A DNA stretch of 8,772 nt from Saprospiraceae bacterium (GCA_025455635.1 JALOMF010000147.1:1-8772), one strand, 5' to 3'. Numbered from the stretch's first letter, positions 1-6,326 are shown. The notes: generated by a model from the letters alone, not told the origin. Translations and numbers: made by a program.

Positions 1-134
1 CCGATATTGTCGTCATCGGTGGTCATCCATGAGAAAGTGGGGCTTACCTGAAAGCCCAAACGGAGATCGCTCTGCGCAAAGGCAGCGCCGAACATGAGCG
101 CAAAAAAGGCGGCGATAGCAACAATTTTTTTCAT
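1..134 (-). CDS. Outer-membrane beta-barrel protein, N-terminal part (PorT-like), cut by window edge
   Basis: The reverse strand reads from an ATG at 134 through 44 codons to the window edge with no stop. The first residues (MKKIVAIAAFFALMFGAAFA, then QSDLRLGF) are a textbook signal peptide: two lysines, a hydrophobic core, and an AFA signal-peptidase I site followed by Gln. The mature start, with alternating residues (LRLGFQVSPTFSWM), resembles the first strand of the PorT-like outer-membrane barrels common in Bacteroidota. The gene is transcribed away from the gldB-like gene, and their 100-bp gap is filled largely by an inverted repeat. Only the N-terminus is visible, so the family call is an inference; the secreted nature is well supported. 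Confidence 0.7.
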   Translation of the reverse strand, partial: MKKIVAIAAFFALMFGAAFAQSDLRLGFQVSPTFSWMTTDDDNI

Positions 135-150
135 CTAACTTTGTTTTTTT

Positions 151-227
151 AATTGCTTGATTGTTAAATTGCTTGATTGTTTTTGGAGCGTGCCTAACAA
201 TTTAGCAATCAAACAATCCAACAATCA
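151..227. repeat. Imperfect long inverted repeat built of TTGATTG-type units
   Basis: The left arm (151-182) contains two near-identical copies of AATTGCTTGATTGTT. The right arm (196-227) is largely its reverse complement: aligning 158-179 with the complement of 206-227 gives about 19 matches in 22. The loop contains GTGCC followed by TAA. The element fills the gap between the divergent outer-membrane protein gene and gldB and ends only 7 bp before the gldB ATG, so it should lie in one or both 5' leaders. Its architecture resembles the repeat at 3667-3785, though the repeat unit differs. Whether it is a dispersed genomic repeat cannot be seen from one window. Confidence 0.6.
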
Positions 228-234
228 CTACTGA

Positions 235-1278
235 ATGAACGTCAAAAACGTCCTGTTTCTTCTTTTCGCTGTTTTACTCTGTGTGACTGCCTGTGAATGC
301 GGCAAAGGTAAAGATATTCCAGCTGTTTCGGGAATACCCGTGGAGGTCAAGTTGCGCCGCTTCGAGCAAGACCTCTTCCAACTCGACACCAACGACATGG
401 CGCCCGGCCTGGCCAAGCTGGAGGCCGATTACCCCGATTTTGCGCCTATTTTCTTCGGCCAAGTGCTCGGCTCCACCGACTCCACCATTGCCCCGGAGGG
501 GCACCAACAATACATGCGGGGCTTCGTCACGCACCCCGCCGTGCGCAAGCTCTACGATACCTGCCAAGTGGTGTACCCCGACTTGAAGTGGCTCGAAAAG
601 GATTTTGCGCAAGCTTTCCAGTTTTTCAAGTACCACTTCCCCACGCAGGCGCTGTCGGGCGAGGTGGTCACCTACGTGTCGGAGTACACCATCGGCGGCT
701 TCCTCTACGGCGAAAACGCCATCGCTGTGGGCCTCGACTTCTACCTCGGCGAGGGCTACCCCTACCAGAACTACAACCCCTCCAACCCCAATTTCTCGCA
801 GTACCTCGTGCGCAGCTTCAACCGGGACCACATCGTGGCAAAGTCCATGCGGATGCTGGTGCAGGACCTGCTCGGCCCCGCCAAGGGCAGCCGCATGATT
901 GACCACATGATACACAACGGCAAGGAACTCTACATCCTCGACCAACTGCTGCCCTACGCCCCAGACAGCGTCAAGTTCGAGTTCTCGCAGCCCCAAGTGG
1001 ACTGGTGCAACGAGAACGAGAAGAACATCTGGTCTTATTTTTTCTCCGAAAAACTGCTCTACTCCACCGATTTCAACACCTTCCGGAAGTTCGTGGAGTA
1101 CAGCCCCAACTCGCCCGGCATGCCCGAAGAAGCGCCCGGCCGCACCGCCAACTGGCTCGGCCTGCAAATCGTGAAGGCGTACATGGAAAAGAATCCTAAG
1201 ACCACGTTGGAGCAGCTGCTGACCCTGACCGACGCCCAGTTTATCATGGACAAATCGAAGTACAAACCGGCCCGGTAG
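235..1278 (+). CDS. gldB: GldB-like gliding motility lipoprotein
   Basis: A 347-aa protein with a lipoprotein signal: a charged start, a hydrophobic stretch and a lipobox ending VTAC, with Cys20 as the predicted acylated residue. It would therefore be anchored to a membrane, facing the periplasm. The mature part matches what I recall of GldB: an early RFEQDLFQLD segment (about 43-52), a central GGFLYGENAIAVGLDFYLG region, then WCNENEKNIWSYFF around 257-271, PGRTANWLGLQIVKAYME around 301-316, and the usual SKYKPxR tail. In Flavobacterium johnsoniae GldB is needed for gliding. Homologues also occur in non-gliding Bacteroidota, so gliding should not be assumed. gldC, a frequent neighbour, is not visible here. 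The gene ends in TAG, 3 bp from the stop of the convergent SGNH gene. Length fits the family. Confidence 0.85.
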   Translation: MNVKNVLFLLFAVLLCVTACECGKGKDIPAVSGIPVEVKLRRFEQDLFQLDTNDMAPGLAKLEADYPDFAPIFFGQVLGSTDSTIAPEGHQQYMRGFVTHPAVRKLYDTCQVVYPDLKWLEKDFAQAFQFFKYHFPTQALSGEVVTYVSEYTIGGFLYGENAIAVGLDFYLGEGYPYQNYNPSNPNFSQYLVRSFNRDHIVAKSMRMLVQDLLGPAKGSRMIDHMIHNGKELYILDQLLPYAPDSVKFEFSQPQVDWCNENEKNIWSYFFSEKLLYSTDFNTFRKFVEYSPNSPGMPEEAPGRTANWLGLQIVKAYMEKNPKTTLEQLLTLTDAQFIMDKSKYKPAR

Positions 1279-1281
1279 CGC

Positions 1282-2442
1282 TCATTTTCCCTTTATTTTT
1301 TCTTCGTAAAAAGCTGCCAGCACCTCCCCCGCCAGTTGGTTGCCGTTCACGTTCCAGTGCTAGTCGTGCTGGAAGTACAGCGGGGTGGCGGGGTCAGCCG
1401 CCGCTTTTTCCTTGAAAACGGGCTGCGCATCCAGCAGCGTGATTTGGAGGCTGTCGCAAATGGCGGCCAAGCGCTGGCGGGGCACTTCTGGGCCGAAACT
1501 TCCAGCGTCCAATCGGTAGCTCGCCAAAAACTCCTGCCAGTCCGCCTCGTACACCTCCGTTTTTTCAGGGATGTAAAAAACGGCCAGTTCACTGCCCGCA
1601 GCCGCCGTTTTTTGCCGAAGGCGAGCCAAAATGCCCGCCGTCACCTGCCAAGCCGCCGCCATTTCCCCGTCGTTTTCTTTTTGGTAAATGCGCCACTCGT
1701 CGGGCACGGCCTGCCCCTTGCTGGTGGCATAGCGGGCATTGTCACGCAGGTTTTTCAGGCGTTGCGCCAGCACCGAGTTCACCAGCAGCCAGTCTTTTGT
1801 TTTTGAAAAAAACGAGCGGTCGGCCATCGTGGGCACGGGCACATTGGTCAGCCGCAAGCTATCGCCGCTCGGCTCGAACACCGGCTTGAAGCCCCGGTTG
1901 TAGTAGCGGGACTGGCCGTTGAACCAAGGGTCGTTCACGCAGAACATCAGCACCGTGGCATCGGGGGCGTAGCGCACGGCATCCCGCTCGAAGCAGAGCA
2001 GCTCCTGGTCGGTGGAGTAGCCGCCCGTACCGAAGTTGATGACCTCCACCCTGCGGCCTGGGAGTGCCGTTTGCAGTTTTTTCTTCAAAATTTCAGAAAA
2101 AAGGCGGTCGAAGCCCACCGTGTAGCCCTCCGCAAAGGAGTCGCCGAGCACGGCGATGCGGTACTCGCCGCTGTCCTTGCGAAGCGGATACTCCGGCCCA
2201 CGCACGCCCTGCGAATTGATGGATTCCAGCACCTCGTACTCCGGCGTGCGGTGGTGGCCCCGGCTGTTGGGCACCTTGCGCCAGCCGAGCAGGGGGTCGT
2301 GCTCGCAGTAGAGCTGGTGGTGGTTGAAGGCTTCCGCCTACGGCGAAATGAGCCGGAGCAGCCCCTCAGCCAGCAGCAGGCTCACCGCCGTGGACACGAG
2401 CAGCAGCAGGAGGTTTTGTTTTGAAAAAATGCCTTTCATCAT
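1282..2442 (-). pseudogene. SGNH/GDSL hydrolase gene interrupted by two in-frame TAG codons
   Basis: From ATG at 2442 to TGA at 1284-1282 one frame runs for 386 codons, broken only by TAG at codon 35 (2338-2340) and codon 361 (1360-1362). Residues about 11-32 are a Leu-rich membrane anchor. After the first TAG come HDPLLGW (family-typical), IAVLGDSF with the nucleophile at Ser102, FGTGGYSTDQE with the block-II Gly near 140, CVNDPW with Asn170, and QHD-stop-HWNVNGNQLAGE, where Asp360 and His362 are the expected catalytic pair. The tail after the second TAG continues about 25 plausible residues to EEKIKGK. No frameshift is needed. Without readthrough the products are a 34-aa anchor peptide and, if translation restarts (for example GTG at 2274), a 304-aa protein lacking the catalytic His. 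It could be a young pseudogene, a sequencing error, or recoding. TAG ends the neighbouring gldB and trhO genes normally. Confidence 0.85.
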
Positions 2443-2459
2443 CGGGCAAAGTTCGCATT

Positions 2460-2492
2460 CATGGCCCAGTCAATTGACAAAAATCATGGCCC
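2460..2492. promoter_or_regulatory. Palindrome flanked by direct repeats, candidate operator
   Basis: A perfect 10-bp palindrome, GTCAATTGAC (2469-2478), lies between two exact copies of CATGGCCC (2460-2467 and 2485-2492, 25 bp start to start). It sits in the 175-bp gap between the divergent SGNH gene and trhO, 18 bp upstream of the SGNH start. Symmetry plus paired half-sites in a divergent promoter region suggests protein binding, but nothing names the regulator. The rest of the gap holds a palindromic GCAAATTTGC, a small hairpin and two GTTAAC copies 30 bp apart (2566 and 2596). Confidence 0.35.
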
Positions 2493-2534
2493 GAACCCCG
2501 CCGCTTACGATTTTTCGACGCAAATTTGCAGCCG

Positions 2535-2555
2535 CAAAAAAGGCAGGTAGCTGCC
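2535..2555 (-). terminator. Short hairpin with T-run on the minus strand, possible terminator or attenuator
   Basis: Read on the minus strand, GGCAG, loop CTAC, CTGCC is followed directly by TTTTTT. This has the form of an intrinsic terminator, but the stem is only 5 bp. It lies about 95 bp upstream of the SGNH start and could stop antisense transcription coming out of trhO or act in the SGNH leader. The support is structural only. Confidence 0.25.
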
Positions 2556-2617
2556 CGCACTGCGAGTTAACAGCAAGCCTGCAACTTGCCGAACCGTTAA
2601 CCAAGCCAATTTTTGAC

Positions 2618-3661
2618 ATGAGATTGTTCAACAAAGTCAACAGGGAGGAGCTGAAGCAGCGCCTGTTGGCAAGTACCGAGGAGCGAACCACCCTCTCGTT
2701 TTACCAGTACGCCCATATCGAAGACCCCGCCCGCTTCCGCAACGAGCTGTTCCTGCTGCTCGACGAGGTGGGCACCTACGGCCGCATCTACGTGGCCAAG
2801 GAGGGCGTCAACGGCCAGGTCTCTGTGCCGACTTCCAATTTTGAAGCCTTCAAGGAGCGGCTCTATTCCGTGCCATTCCTCAACGGCATCCGCCTGAACA
2901 TCGCCGTGGACGATGATGGCAAGTCGTTTTTCACGCTCGCCATCAAGGTGCGTGAAAAAATCGTGGCCGACGGCCTCGACGATGCCAGCTTCGACGTGAC
3001 GAAGCGGGGCCGCCACCTCAGTGCCGCCGAGTTCAACGCCCTCACCGATGCCCCTGACACGCTCATCGTGGACATGCGCAACCATTACGAGAGCGAGGTC
3101 GGCCATTTCAAGGGAGCCATCTGCCCCGATGTGGCCACGTTCCGGGAAGAGCTGCCGCTGGTGGAAAAGATTTTGGAGGACAAAAAAGACCGCAATATCG
3201 TGATGTACTGCACGGGGGGCATCCGCTGCGAGAAGGCCAGTGCCTACTACCTGCACCGGGGCTTTCAGAACGTGTTCATGGTGGACGGCGGCATCATCGA
3301 GTACAGCCGCCAATGTGCCGAGCAGGGGCTGCCCAACAAGTTCATCGGCAAAAACTTCGTCTTCGACGAGCGGCTCGGCGAGCGCATCAGCGAGGACGTG
3401 GTGGCCGTCTGCCACCAGTGCGGCTCGCCTTGTGACACCCACGCCAATTGCGCCAACAGCGCCTGCCACCTGCTGTTCATCCAATGCCCAAGCTGCGCCG
3501 AGAAGTACCGCCACTGCTGCTCCACCAAATGTGCAGACTTCACGCAACTGCCCGAAAACGAGCAGGTTGTGCTTCGCAAAACCGAAGTTTTCAATGGCTC
3601 AAAGTTCAGCAAGGGGAGGTACAAGGCGTTCAGGCAGGGGGAAGGGCTGGAGATGGGGTAG
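2618..3661 (+). CDS. trhO: tRNA uridine(34) hydroxylase TrhO (rhodanese-domain, YceA/UPF0176 family)
   Basis: A 347-aa protein. The family catalyses oxygen-dependent hydroxylation of U34 in tRNA to 5-hydroxyuridine, the first step towards wobble modifications such as cmo5U or mo5U. The N-terminal domain (about 1-115) carries the family-like AKEGVNGQ stretch (60-67) and KVREKIV. The rhodanese domain (about 125-225) has the active-site loop CTGGIRCEKAS with catalytic Cys198. The C-terminal part is Cys-rich (Cys265, 268, 272, 278, 283, 290, 293, 300, 301, 305), in CxxC spacing that suggests metal binding, as in many homologues. I chose ATG 2618 because the family starts with a short segment like MRLFNKVNREELK. 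The open frame upstream overlaps the SGNH gene and reads low-complexity Ser-rich sequence. It ends in TAG just before a long hairpin. Confidence 0.92.
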   Translation: MRLFNKVNREELKQRLLASTEERTTLSFYQYAHIEDPARFRNELFLLLDEVGTYGRIYVAKEGVNGQVSVPTSNFEAFKERLYSVPFLNGIRLNIAVDDDGKSFFTLAIKVREKIVADGLDDASFDVTKRGRHLSAAEFNALTDAPDTLIVDMRNHYESEVGHFKGAICPDVATFREELPLVEKILEDKKDRNIVMYCTGGIRCEKASAYYLHRGFQNVFMVDGGIIEYSRQCAEQGLPNKFIGKNFVFDERLGERISEDVVAVCHQCGSPCDTHANCANSACHLLFIQCPSCAEKYRHCCSTKCADFTQLPENEQVVLRKTEVFNGSKFSKGRYKAFRQGEGLEMG

Positions 3662-3666
3662 GCTTG

Positions 3667-3785
3667 GCAGGGGCGGTGAATTGGGGGAACTGGGGAATTA
3701 GGAAATTGGTTGAACTGGTTGAACTGGGGAACTGCGATGGGTGCCACGGCACTAATTTCCCAATTCCCCAATTCACCGCCCCTGC
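3667..3785. repeat. Long hairpin repeat between convergent genes, with GAACTGG-type tandem units
   Basis: A perfect 20-bp arm, GCAGGGGCGGTGAATTGGGG (3667-3686), has its exact reverse complement at 3766-3785. The pairing resumes inside, where AATTAGGAAATT (3696-3707) faces AATTTCCCAATT (3754-3765) with one mismatch, leaving 3687-3695 bulged. The loop side contains GGTTGAACT twice in tandem, GGGGAACTG, and the near-palindrome GTGCCACGGCAC (3741-3752) followed by TAA. The left arm begins 5 bp after the trhO stop and the right arm touches the stop of the Lrp gene. It may end transcription in both directions, although no classic T-run follows. It looks like a member of a dispersed intergenic family (inference). 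Confidence 0.8.
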
Positions 3786-4259
3786 TCACCCTTCCCCATC
3801 CGCTAGTATCTCCACGGGCCGGTTGATGCTTTCCTGCAAGGAGATGAAGGTCTCGGTGCGCTGTATGCCTGAGATTTTCTGGATTTTGTCGTGGAGCACG
3901 TCCCGCAGGTGGTTGGTGTCCCGGCAGTAGATTTTTGCGAAGATGCTGTAAAGCCCCGTCGTGTAGTAAGCTTCCACCACTTCCGGTATTTTCTTGAGTT
4001 CCTCGGCCACATCGTCGTAGAGCGAGCTTTTGTCGAGGTAGATGCCGAGGAAGGCGCAGATGTCGTAGCCCAGTTTTTCGTGGTCAATGATGAGGTTGGC
4101 GCCTTTGACGATGCCCATGTCCCGCAGTTTTTTCATGCGCACATGCACGGTGCCGCCCGACACGTAGCTGATTTTCTTCGCAATGTCGGTGTAGGGCTGC
4201 TCGGCATCGTTCATCAGCATGGAGAGTATGAGCTTATCGGTCTTGTCTATTCCGTTCAT
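3786..4259 (-). CDS. Lrp/AsnC family transcriptional regulator
   Basis: A 157-aa DNA-binding regulator of normal family length. The N-terminal winged helix-turn-helix (about 4-55) starts with the typical IDKTDKLILSMLMNDA and has the recognition-helix region SGGTVHVRMKKLRDMGIV (34-51). The rest (about 60-145) is an RAM/AsnC ligand-binding domain, including VVEAYYTTGLYSIFAKIYCRD and the late RTETFISL strand. Family members form dimers to octamers and usually sense amino acids or related metabolites; the ligand cannot be read from sequence. The gene lies downstream of the GH3 operon on the same strand but is separated by 164 bp with its own leader, so it is probably transcribed independently. 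Its stop codon abuts the right arm of the long hairpin. A 12-bp palindrome lies in its leader. Confidence 0.93.
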   Translation of the reverse strand: MNGIDKTDKLILSMLMNDAEQPYTDIAKKISYVSGGTVHVRMKKLRDMGIVKGANLIIDHEKLGYDICAFLGIYLDKSSLYDDVAEELKKIPEVVEAYYTTGLYSIFAKIYCRDTNHLRDVLHDKIQKISGIQRTETFISLQESINRPVEILADGEG

Positions 4260-4314
4260 TTTATGAAATAAAAAAGGATAAAGTAGAAAGTAAGAAGAGA
4301 CGGCATCTGCTGCT

Positions 4315-4326
4315 GTGCATTTGCAC
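4315..4326. promoter_or_regulatory. Perfect palindrome GTGCATTTGCAC upstream of the Lrp-type gene
   Basis: GTGCA-TT-TGCAC has 5-bp arms and lies 55 bp upstream of the Lrp-family ATG. Lrp/AsnC regulators often control their own gene through sites near the promoter, so this is a candidate autoregulatory site. A single short palindrome is weak evidence. Confidence 0.3.
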
Positions 4327-4342
4327 GATTTTCAACAAAACT

Positions 4343-4375
4343 CAAATTTTTTATCGAATTTTTCAAAAAACAAAA
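4343..4375 (-). promoter_or_regulatory. Weak candidate Bacteroidota-type promoter for the Lrp gene
   Basis: On the minus strand a TTTTG (4375-4371) is followed about 20 bp later by AAAATTTG (4350-4343). This approximates the phylum's -33 TTTG and -7 TAnnTTTG pattern, with the TA replaced by AA. The whole 4260-4423 gap is strongly A/T-rich and otherwise holds no gene, so chance matches are likely. Confidence 0.25.
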
Positions 4376-4423
4376 CGGAATTGTTCTTGAGCTTGCCAAT
4401 TTTATAAAAACCTCGTACCAGCC

Positions 4424-4762
4424 TTACCATCGCAAGTCCTCGTCCACTCCATCGGAGGACTGTTTGCCGTACTGTTTCTTTGTGGCCAGGCGCTGGTGCT
4501 GGCGCTCCATGACGAGCTTGGCGAGGGCGATATTGGCAGGGTCGGGGTTGTCGGGGGCGAGTGCCTCGTTGATTTTCCATTCCAGCACATCGTTGCGGTA
4601 GAGCAGGCTGAGGAGGTAGCCCATGTTGTGCTCGATGAGCCAAGAGATGCGGTCACAGAGCATCCCGAAAAGCTCGGCCTCCGAGGGGGCGTCCGCTTCC
4701 GGCGAGGCAAGCTCGAAGTCGCTGATTATCAATTGGTTGGGGTTGTCGTTGGGTAAAAGCAT
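4424..4762 (-). CDS. Conserved hypothetical 112-aa helical protein, second gene of the GH3 operon
   Basis: A 112-aa acidic N-terminus followed by a mostly helical protein. I chose ATG 4762 because it lies 10 bp after the GH3 stop and starts sensible sequence (MLLPNDNPNQLIISDFEL). The longer open frame upstream overlaps GH3 and is Cys/Arg-rich out-of-frame sequence. The centre, DRISWLIEHNMGYLLSLLYRN followed by DVLEWKINEAL, then IALAKLVMERQHQRLATKKQY, resembles short uncharacterised proteins I associate with Bacteroidota, in which a Tyr-Arg-x-Asp-Val segment and an ERQ-x-x-R/K tail recur. No catalytic motif, signal peptide or membrane segment is evident; the hydrophobic stretch is amphipathic. 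The function is unknown. Tight coupling to GH3 suggests they are co-expressed. Confidence 0.8.
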   Translation of the reverse strand: MLLPNDNPNQLIISDFELASPEADAPSEAELFGMLCDRISWLIEHNMGYLLSLLYRNDVLEWKINEALAPDNPDPANIALAKLVMERQHQRLATKKQYGKQSSDGVDEDLRW

Positions 4763-4772
4763 GAACTTATTT

Positions 4773-6296
4773 TTATGCAAAAATGCCTGAAAATTCGAGG
4801 ATTTCTTCCACGTAAGCCCGGTTGTTCGAGAGGCGTGGCACTTTGTGCTGCCCGCCGTATTTGCCTTTCGAGCGCAGCCAATCGCTGAACGTGCCCTTGG
4901 GCACGGTGTGCAGGCGCAGGCGGTCAAGGGCCATGGAGTTGAAGCGCTTTTGCTCGTAGTTGGAGTTCACTTTTTGGAGGTTCACGTCCAGGCGCTCCGC
5001 AAAAGTGTTGAGGCAAGGCGGCTCTTTTTCAAACTCCACAATCCACTCGTGGCCACCTTTTTTGCCTTGGTCAAAATAGACGGGGGCCATCGTGTAATCG
5101 CTCATGATGGCGTCCAACTCTTGGCAGGTGAGCGTCATGGCCCGGTCGGTGTTGGAGATGATGACGTCTTCGCCGAAGGCGTTCACGTAGAGGCTGGTGC
5201 GACCGCTGACCTTGATTTTGTAGGGGTCGAGCGAGGTAAACTGCACCGTGTCGCCGATGACGTAGCGCCAAAGCCCAGCGTTGGTGGTGATGACGAGGGC
5301 GTAGTCCTGCCCGAGTTCCACGGCCTGGAGCGGGATTGCCTGCGGGCTTTCGGCGCCCCATTCCGATTTCGGGAGGAACTCGAAGTAGATGCCACTGTCG
5401 AGCATGAGCAGCATGGAGCTGTCTTGTAGGTCGTTTTGGATGGAAAAATAGCCCTCCGAGGCGTTGTAGATTTCTTGGTAGTAGAATTTTTTGGACCCAA
5501 AATAATGGTCGAACTGCTTGCGGTGCGGCTCGAAGTTGACGCCGCCGTGGATATAGGTTTCGAGGTTCGGCCACACGTCGAAGATGCAGGACTTGCCGGA
5601 AACGTCGAGCACTTTTTGCAGGAAAATATTGGTCCAGGTGGGCACGCCGCCTATCATCGAGATGTCCTCCTCTTGCAGCAGTTCGGCCATGACGCCGATT
5701 TTTTCCTCCCAGTTGCGCATGGTGGCCACCTCTGGCCCCGGCACGTAGAACAGGCGGCCCACGAGCGGCATTTGGCGCAGCAGCAAGGCCGAAATATCGC
5801 TGATGGTGACGGCGGGGTAGCCCTCGTCGGGGTAGAAGGTGCCGCCCATCACGATGGACTTGTGGGCAAAAACATTGCAGTCCGGGTTGTTGTCGTAGAG
5901 GAAGGCAAGGGTGTCCCAACTGCCCTTCACGTGGTTGTCGAAGAGGCTGACCTCGGTCACGGGGAGGTATTTGCTCACGGCCCCGGTCGTGCCGCTCGAC
6001 TTGGCGAACCACTCCACGAAGCCAGCCTGCAGCACGTCCGTTTCGCCCCGCATCATGCGCTCGATGAAGGGCTTGAGGCTGAGGTAGGTCTGCACGGGCA
6101 CTTGGCGGGCGTAGTCGGCAGGGGAATTGATGCGGGAGAAGTTGTGCATCCGGCCCCAAGTAGTGTCGGCGTGGGCCTGCACCAGTTCCATCAGCACCCG
6201 GTGCTGGGTCTCGTGCGGGGAGGCCATGATGCGTCGGTTGGCCTCCATGCGGTGCTCCAAATATTTCGAGAATAGTTTGTTGACTAGCGTCCTCAT
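4773..6296 (-). CDS. GH3 auxin-responsive promoter family protein (acyl-adenylate-forming fold)
   Basis: A 507-aa cytoplasmic protein of the ANL-like GH3 family. Plant members adenylate a carboxylate and join it to an amino acid; the substrate of bacterial homologues is largely unknown. The three ATP/AMP motifs are visible: SSGTTG at 100-105 (phosphate loop), YNASEGYF at 277-284, and GLWRYVIGDTVQF at 341-353 with the ribose-binding Asp349. GRTSLYVNAFGED (366-378) is the hinge to the small C-terminal domain, and GGQHKVPRLSNNR (481-493) is the conserved tail with candidate catalytic Lys485. Length is about that of bacterial family members. It is the first gene of a pair with the 112-aa protein 10 bp downstream. 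It diverges from the BASS transporter across 149 bp. No catalytic residue seems missing, so it is probably active. Confidence 0.92.
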   Translation of the reverse strand: MRTLVNKLFSKYLEHRMEANRRIMASPHETQHRVLMELVQAHADTTWGRMHNFSRINSPADYARQVPVQTYLSLKPFIERMMRGETDVLQAGFVEWFAKSSGTTGAVSKYLPVTEVSLFDNHVKGSWDTLAFLYDNNPDCNVFAHKSIVMGGTFYPDEGYPAVTISDISALLLRQMPLVGRLFYVPGPEVATMRNWEEKIGVMAELLQEEDISMIGGVPTWTNIFLQKVLDVSGKSCIFDVWPNLETYIHGGVNFEPHRKQFDHYFGSKKFYYQEIYNASEGYFSIQNDLQDSSMLLMLDSGIYFEFLPKSEWGAESPQAIPLQAVELGQDYALVITTNAGLWRYVIGDTVQFTSLDPYKIKVSGRTSLYVNAFGEDVIISNTDRAMTLTCQELDAIMSDYTMAPVYFDQGKKGGHEWIVEFEKEPPCLNTFAERLDVNLQKVNSNYEQKRFNSMALDRLRLHTVPKGTFSDWLRSKGKYGGQHKVPRLSNNRAYVEEILEFSGIFA

Positions 6297-6326
6297 GGTT
6301 TGTTCATCAACTTTTGAAATCCTTCC

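Noticed and set aside
274..1167. Long minus-strand open frame antisense to gldB (297 aa)
   Set aside because: It is a Val/Gly/His-rich translation of the complementary strand of a strongly biased gene, with no recognisable domain, while the plus strand carries a clear GldB.
1276..2340. Reassignment of TAG as a sense codon in this organism
   Set aside because: gldB and trhO both end at TAG at their family-typical C-termini, and the BASS gene also ends in TAG; only the SGNH gene has internal TAG.
2324..2617. N-terminal extension of trhO by 98 residues
   Set aside because: The extension overlaps the SGNH gene on the other strand and encodes low-complexity Ser-rich sequence, whereas ATG 2618 gives the family-typical N-terminus and length.
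2597..3547. Minus-strand open frame (316 aa) antisense to trhO
   Set aside because: Composition is Ala/Val/His-rich shadow sequence; trhO motifs on the plus strand are unambiguous.
3690..3740. Tandem GAACTGG units as a CRISPR array or minisatellite
   Set aside because: The units are short, degenerate and without spacers, and lie within one hairpin; there are no cas genes nearby.
4763..4927. N-terminal extension of the 112-aa protein into GH3
   Set aside because: The added residues are Cys/Arg-rich out-of-frame GH3 sequence; ATG 4762 is just after the GH3 stop.
5071..6275. Long open frames on both strands overlapping GH3 (362 aa minus, 279 aa plus)
   Set aside because: Arg/Pro/His-rich or Val/His-rich shadow translations; GH3 in its own frame has all family motifs.
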